Shown here piece after piece: positions 61,701 through 64,000 of a stretch of 64,000 nucleotides of DNA (position 1 is the first letter of the stretch; each line of letters begins with the position of its first letter). Location of the stretch: the NCBI GenBank assembly GCA_946626605.1, contig CAMOUL010000004.1, positions 45,731-109,730 on the forward strand, read 5' to 3'. The translations under genes were made by a program, and so were the position numbers. The stretch comes from an uncultured Bacteroidales bacterium (GTDB lineage: Bacteria > Bacteroidota > Bacteroidia > Bacteroidales > Paludibacteraceae). The notes under the pieces are model-generated. The model had not been told where the DNA came from, made no database searches, and saw only the letters and a list, made by a program, of their open reading frames with translations.

Positions 61701-64000
61701 TAACTACGGTACCTATTTCTATTGGGATAACAGCGTAAGTTATTGGAAACCAAAGAAAATTACCGTTACATGGAAAGACAAAGACGGTAACAAGATCACC
61801 AACGGTTCTTTCGGTGATTCGTATAATTTCAATACTTCGCCACAGTTCTTCGGCGCTAACCCGGTATGGGCGAATACCAGTACTGAGAAACATGACTGGA
61901 TTGGTTGGCGCGATGCGGAAGGCAATATCTATGATAAGAACGCGACCTTACCTGCCGCCACAGCAGACGAAACTGTCTATACTGCATATTTCGAGACGTC
62001 AAAGTATCAATATACCATCACGTTTAAGAACGACGATAATTCTGATCTTTGGGCAGGATTGGTAGATGCCGGTACGACGGGTGCAGAGCTGCAAGCGCTG
62101 TTTGAAACTAAATATAACGAGAAAACAGGTAGTACCATCCCTCTCAAGGCTTCATCGGTGGATAAGGTGTATACCTTTAGTGGTTGGGATAACACACTTG
62201 CAACTGTAACTGCTGCGGCTACCTATACAGCATCTTATACTTGGGTAACCCGCCAATATCACGTGACGTTCTATAATTACGACGCGGCATCGGTACTATA
62301 CGAAACGGATGTGGATTATAATAAAACGCGTCCGGTATATGGAGGTGTGACTCCGTTCCGCGCGAACACATCTGCCTTCTCGTATGAGTGGACCGGTTGG
62401 CAACAAGGTGCAACACACTATGGCACGACCGATAATTTGGCGTTGGTAACGGGCGATGTATATTATGTGGCTACGTTCAGTCAAACCGATTTGAAATATC
62501 AGGTACTCTTTAAGCGTCAGGACGGTTCGATTATTGATGCACCTTTCTTCAATTTTGAAGAGACTCCGGCTGCCTTCCCTGCTAATCCTACTTTGGCTTC
62601 GACGGTAAGTACCGACTATACCTTCGATCATTGGGATCCGGCTACTTTGGAGCCTGTGACCGTGGACGGTATGGTTTATACGGCGCACTTCAGCGAATCG
62701 CCTCGTCAATATACCGCACACTTTGTGAACTATGACGGAACATCGCTGGGTGTTGATCAGACTATAGATTATAATACGGTACCCGCGTACACGGGCGCGA
62801 CACCGTTCAAACCGAATGACAGCCGTAACTCATTTGAGTTCAGCGGTTGGGCATGGGAAGCCGGAGCCGATTGGGAAGCCGGCTCTATCGGCGTAGGCGA
62901 AGCCTTCCCTGCTGTCAAGGGTGACATTACCTTTACTGCTCAGTTTACCGAGACCTTATTGCAATTCAATGTTCGTTATATCCGTGAAGATGGAACGCCG
63001 TTGAAAGAAGAAAAATTGAAGTGGGGGCAATCGACCACAGGTTTCCCGTCTCCTGTAGCAAGTTATGAGGATGAGACCTACACTTATACGTTTGATCACT
63101 GGAGTCCGGCAACGGTTGTAACGACGGTAACGGCGGATGCAACCTATACGGCTTACTTCAATCAGGCAATAAAGACATACTCGTTTAGTAACATTGGAAT
63201 CAATCCGGCAGGTTATGGCTCTGTATCTCCATCTTCTGTAACGGGTATTCAGAGTGGAGCGAGTGTTACTCAGGATGGCAACAAGTTGAAAGTGAACGGT
63301 ACGGTTGTATGTACTGCAACTCCGACTGCTGCCGATGCTCAATACACCTACGCGTTTGACCATTGGAATAACGTACCAGCAACGGTAACAGACAATGTGA
63401 CGAACATCGAAGCAGTATTTACACGTTCGACCAATACCTATACGGTTATATGGAAGAACGGCGATGTTACGCTTGAGACGGATGAGAATGTGGCGTATGG
63501 TGTGACACCTCACTTTGATGGTGAGACTCCGACGAAGGCGGCAGATGCACAATACACTTATACATTCAGTGGCTGGTCGCCTGCGATTAGTAGTGTTGAG
63601 GGTAATGTTACCTATACTGCTCAGTTCGGTAGCACGGTGAACAAGTATGACATCACATGGGTTGACGGAAATGGTGCGACCTTGAAGACCGAGCAGGTAG
63701 AGTACGGTCAGACCCCGGCATATACCGGTGAGACTCCGACGAAGACTGCTACTGATCAGTACACGTACACGTTCAATAACACGTGGTCGCCCGCAATTGT
63801 ATCTGTAACAGGCGCAGCTACCTATACGGCTCAGTTCGGTAGCACGGTTAACAAGTACGCCATCACGTGGGTTGACGGTAATGGTGCAACGTTGAAGACC
63901 GAGCAGGTAGAGTACGGTCAGACCCCGGCATATACCGGTGAGACTCCGACGAAGACTGCTACTGATCAGTACACGTACACGTTCAATAACACGTGGTCGC
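55783..64000 (+). CDS. second giant surface protein (right end outside window)
   Basis: Open frame of more than 2,739 residues with no stop before the window end. An unusual n-region of about 72 residues (MTTKLFKSMNLIRRVSGAG) precedes a classic hydrophobic signal (YAAMLLCLLMLGVGNAWA). Then come Ser/Thr-rich beta domains, beta-helix-like repeats (57.1-59.8 kb, INGG and similar), a module homologous to the first giant protein (LTFANGVNMTVKGKIEAS, NTWVRKEYDAEKDQ), and InlB-type repeats from about 61.7 kb, ending in near-identical 70-residue units. Start 55783 matches the leader of the 31684 gene; 55756 is also possible. Likely an exported adhesin. Secretion tail not seen. Confidence 0.85.
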   Translation, partial: MTTKLFKSMNLIRRVSGAGLNLFRYAAKSCDSQGVVTVSSYGASDQHPMSIRSASDGGRRQNRVWKYAAMLLCLLMLGVGNAWASSSKTYYSTMNVAVASGQTGYGTVYVTSSGKTSDTKNSSSSSSSVSHSYNIYATANAGYKFTSWSGSGISFGSTTTANTTGSISTSSTSSPGTSKTATASFEVIKVTAAPADVTINATDPSATYPDAAGVVVGFTTSSSNANSDFTTGGSGDSRWTISAWPTHASATSTTFNYKFVGNGSYGTNNRTFTKTVTLKGLNDATVKTCTLTAKYPNPRVVACDAEATDLTIYPTFKAADATQEAVEKTAIFDVVYADNANNFTAAFSGATGSGTWTVSSITVDQANQKATVTYTFNGNKAVGTHTAVLTLTAANCQGWDDTSAAGGASATVTLTAENSQEATNDASVTTTANVTTEYATFAQALAAANATSGATLTLLRNVDLGTITATNNITKAMTIDLNGKELRAAVNATSVGILTITKAVAVTIKDSKTGGKIINEIARNSEIRTIFVNAAGASLTLESGTLAVNNLGQYASKAATVNGVAVTAYTSCSARVIHQVAGSTVNINGGKLDAKGTRSVYGVVQGSSAATNKAGTTVLNVTGGEIAVEAPYNALGIYAYGKVNMSAGVINTHITTDLIDAAYAADNGNNTNNGYGYGIIMKVSVSATASSCYYGTLNMTGGTINVISDRTKAASLYNYGIYLEAAATGVGAGKTATDGTLSQKASAKASIENANITVHSDTYYSYGIIVYGSYNSYDNEYFTVPIKNCNIDVKAYTYTYAICANAAVNSTYGGKYWGDVELTGNTVTAESVTGSTAYGVYVVAASAHIFKDANTTTAPIYYGEYATAAKAVINSGTYTAKTKTSTAFAVCSSTRAKTIYDPETTVQTNRKPSGAAEAYPIVIIHGGTFRGEATTTTSRAVSSGGYTTIDGGTFEAFSTSTTAYGLYAVSGKLTASGATITASATGTAYGALADVGIPTGNTAQTGFAYAAEMELNNCDITATTRTSTEARGVCVNATNKLHNWAQFKADSTSNKWATTTYQAYKSVFPCTVAGRDSVGIAIAAKATINGCDIKATAGTTTAYGIYAVGSHDVMLDSIATPELTVRNTKMVVKTNGTTTANGIYTQGETFVDGCDITVTPKTTTGYGIQALAPNNKKVTVSNTKITVTTYNSDNTASAAAYGIYGQVDINATHGLDRHGNLVLNEGNEVNVTTTSGTTAYAVFLNATKRAITATTNSSYRPGDYANAATAIINGGKYTAYAAGTTGYALGVTDPQQQGEVLATPTLIVNGGKFKGTAASTPYADVHTNGETGYFVLNGGYYVKDENLDKKLGEGMNKVAVKSGTPEYTEGYRWRVTDNMTGEAVCKITQNNTSYASLEEALQVVNASPSSTWTIVMTANYTLSKGDYEIPANTTLLIPYKSGQTTINGATPAWVDKRNTPTPTTPSPYMKLTFANGVNMTVKGKIEASSTTYINQNNWTGVPGGPYGWLQLNEGSHIDLESGAYLFAWGYVTGTGDINAKNGSYIYEDFQMGDWRGGTISSEINGNKNGLGSKGVFLLTDYYFQNVECPITYRPGAQSIAYSGCYMEKPNYGLYIQGKSDPVTMVGTSGAMFLMNPATAGENTWVRKEYDAEKDQLVWTLNSGASLGSFRLKISASFIDVDMNTTDYVLPMATNFKIIANEGDINITNDICFLPGSEAIVKKEANLVVPSGKRVFIYDADDWSSYGGYFHKIGYSPSWKACPRLMATSTKLADAKIEVAGTLDIQGSLYTTAGGGNIFSTRENAGKVKLGAAAPASTDAIAQFTGNSGQNKTLCQIVNYASDNVQYVGKALTAAKLKNEDGSYTPTTGAASGDIYAYMEDPSDGVYRWLSVKDVGCFTEIKGADTKQYIHPSDFVAVEANANGDHAYHNEGSTRYFVNAEAASGNASCVWWEAEPKGIIDGVTYYMANNENFDNYGTYFYWDNSVSYWKPKKITVTWKDKDGNKITNGSFGDSYNFNTSPQFFGANPVWANTSTEKHDWIGWRDAEGNIYDKNATLPAATADETVYTAYFETSKYQYTITFKNDDNSDLWAGLVDAGTTGAELQALFETKYNEKTGSTIPLKASSVDKVYTFSGWDNTLATVTAAATYTASYTWVTRQYHVTFYNYDAASVLYETDVDYNKTRPVYGGVTPFRANTSAFSYEWTGWQQGATHYGTTDNLALVTGDVYYVATFSQTDLKYQVLFKRQDGSIIDAPFFNFEETPAAFPANPTLASTVSTDYTFDHWDPATLEPVTVDGMVYTAHFSESPRQYTAHFVNYDGTSLGVDQTIDYNTVPAYTGATPFKPNDSRNSFEFSGWAWEAGADWEAGSIGVGEAFPAVKGDITFTAQFTETLLQFNVRYIREDGTPLKEEKLKWGQSTTGFPSPVASYEDETYTYTFDHWSPATVVTTVTADATYTAYFNQAIKTYSFSNIGINPAGYGSVSPSSVTGIQSGASVTQDGNKLKVNGTVVCTATPTAADAQYTYAFDHWNNVPATVTDNVTNIEAVFTRSTNTYTVIWKNGDVTLETDENVAYGVTPHFDGETPTKAADAQYTYTFSGWSPAISSVEGNVTYTAQFGSTVNKYDITWVDGNGATLKTEQVEYGQTPAYTGETPTKTATDQYTYTFNNTWSPAIVSVTGAATYTAQFGSTVNKYAITWVDGNGATLKTEQVEYGQTPAYTGETPTKTATDQYTYTFNNTWS
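55909..55952 (+). repeat. 11-nt tandem repeat inside the n-region (GCATCCGATCA x4)
   Basis: Four 11-base units GCATCCGAT(C/G)(A/G). Since 11 is not a multiple of three, copy-number change would shift the frame ahead of the signal peptide. Confidence 0.85.
63631..64000 (+). repeat. near-identical 210-bp coding repeats
   Basis: The unit beginning AGCACGGTGAACAAGTATGA (63631) repeats at 63841 with very few changes through the window edge; both halves read TEQVEYGQTPAYTGETPTKT. Confidence 0.9.

Noticed and set aside
1..64000. tRNA or rRNA genes
   Set aside because: No convincing cloverleaf or rRNA segment was found by eye; a tRNA search tool was not available.

Overview
The window comes from a Bacteroidales chromosome. 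Evidence: Bacteroidota promoters (TAnnTTTG boxes, mostly TACCTTTGCA), Bacteroidota-type families (DUF4271 beside hemD, DUF2693, DUF5675, DUF3987, RhuM, four-helix 'suffix' proteins), a secreted C10 cysteine protease and giant surface proteins. Some protein C-termini look like Paludibacteraceae-type secretion tails, but the family assignment is an impression only.

Layout. 1-6.1 kb is housekeeping: end of fabF, a winged-helix protein, asd, a U32 protein, DUF4271, hemD, rnpA, yidD, trmD. 6.2-10.1 kb holds a possible small RNA and, on the minus strand, a C10 protease, a Na+/Ca2+ exchanger and ychF. 10.1-19.8 kb is an accessory island of small phage- or element-like genes (BglII-like nuclease, RhuM/PLD-like protein, HNH endonuclease, DUF2693, Zn-ribbon, holin-like, DUF5675, zeta-type kinase with a 50-residue partner), full of palindromic repeats. 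19.8-31.5 kb is metabolic and housekeeping: uxaB, uxaA, comF, nadB, thioredoxin, K+/H+ antiporter, an SDR enzyme, a DEAD helicase, and an RsmF-like methyltransferase on the minus strand. 31.7-38.5 kb is a 2,219-residue surface protein followed by a 46-residue peptide gene. 38.6-48.1 kb is a lipid- or polyketide-like cluster: an Lnb-type protein, a condensation-fold protein, a phosphatidylserine decarboxylase-like protein, FabG, two ketosynthases, ACP, a four-helix protein and an AMP ligase. 48.1-50.4 kb holds DUF3737 and unknown genes. 50.7-52.0 kb is a DUF3987 element protein. 52.9-55.4 kb holds two ATPases. From 55.8 kb to the end runs a second giant surface protein that is still open at the right edge.

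Three features recur. (1) Short imperfect tandem repeats sit at gene junctions. They supply start or stop codons and in places lie in frame inside genes. Several have an 11-nt period. (2) Short inverted repeats with 1-5 nt centres are abundant. One family keeps constant flanks around a changing palindromic core, and one copy lies in frame in a DUF5675 gene. (3) The FabG-to-AMP-ligase cluster alternates between GC-rich and AT-rich blocks inside single genes, as expected from mosaic recombination.

The best candidates for something undescribed are the 38.6-48.1 kb biosynthetic cluster (condensation-fold protein without its HH pair, ketosynthase with His replaced by Cys, PSD-like enzyme), the variable-core palindrome family, and the paired giant surface proteins, one of which has a frame-shifting 11-nt repeat ahead of its signal peptide.
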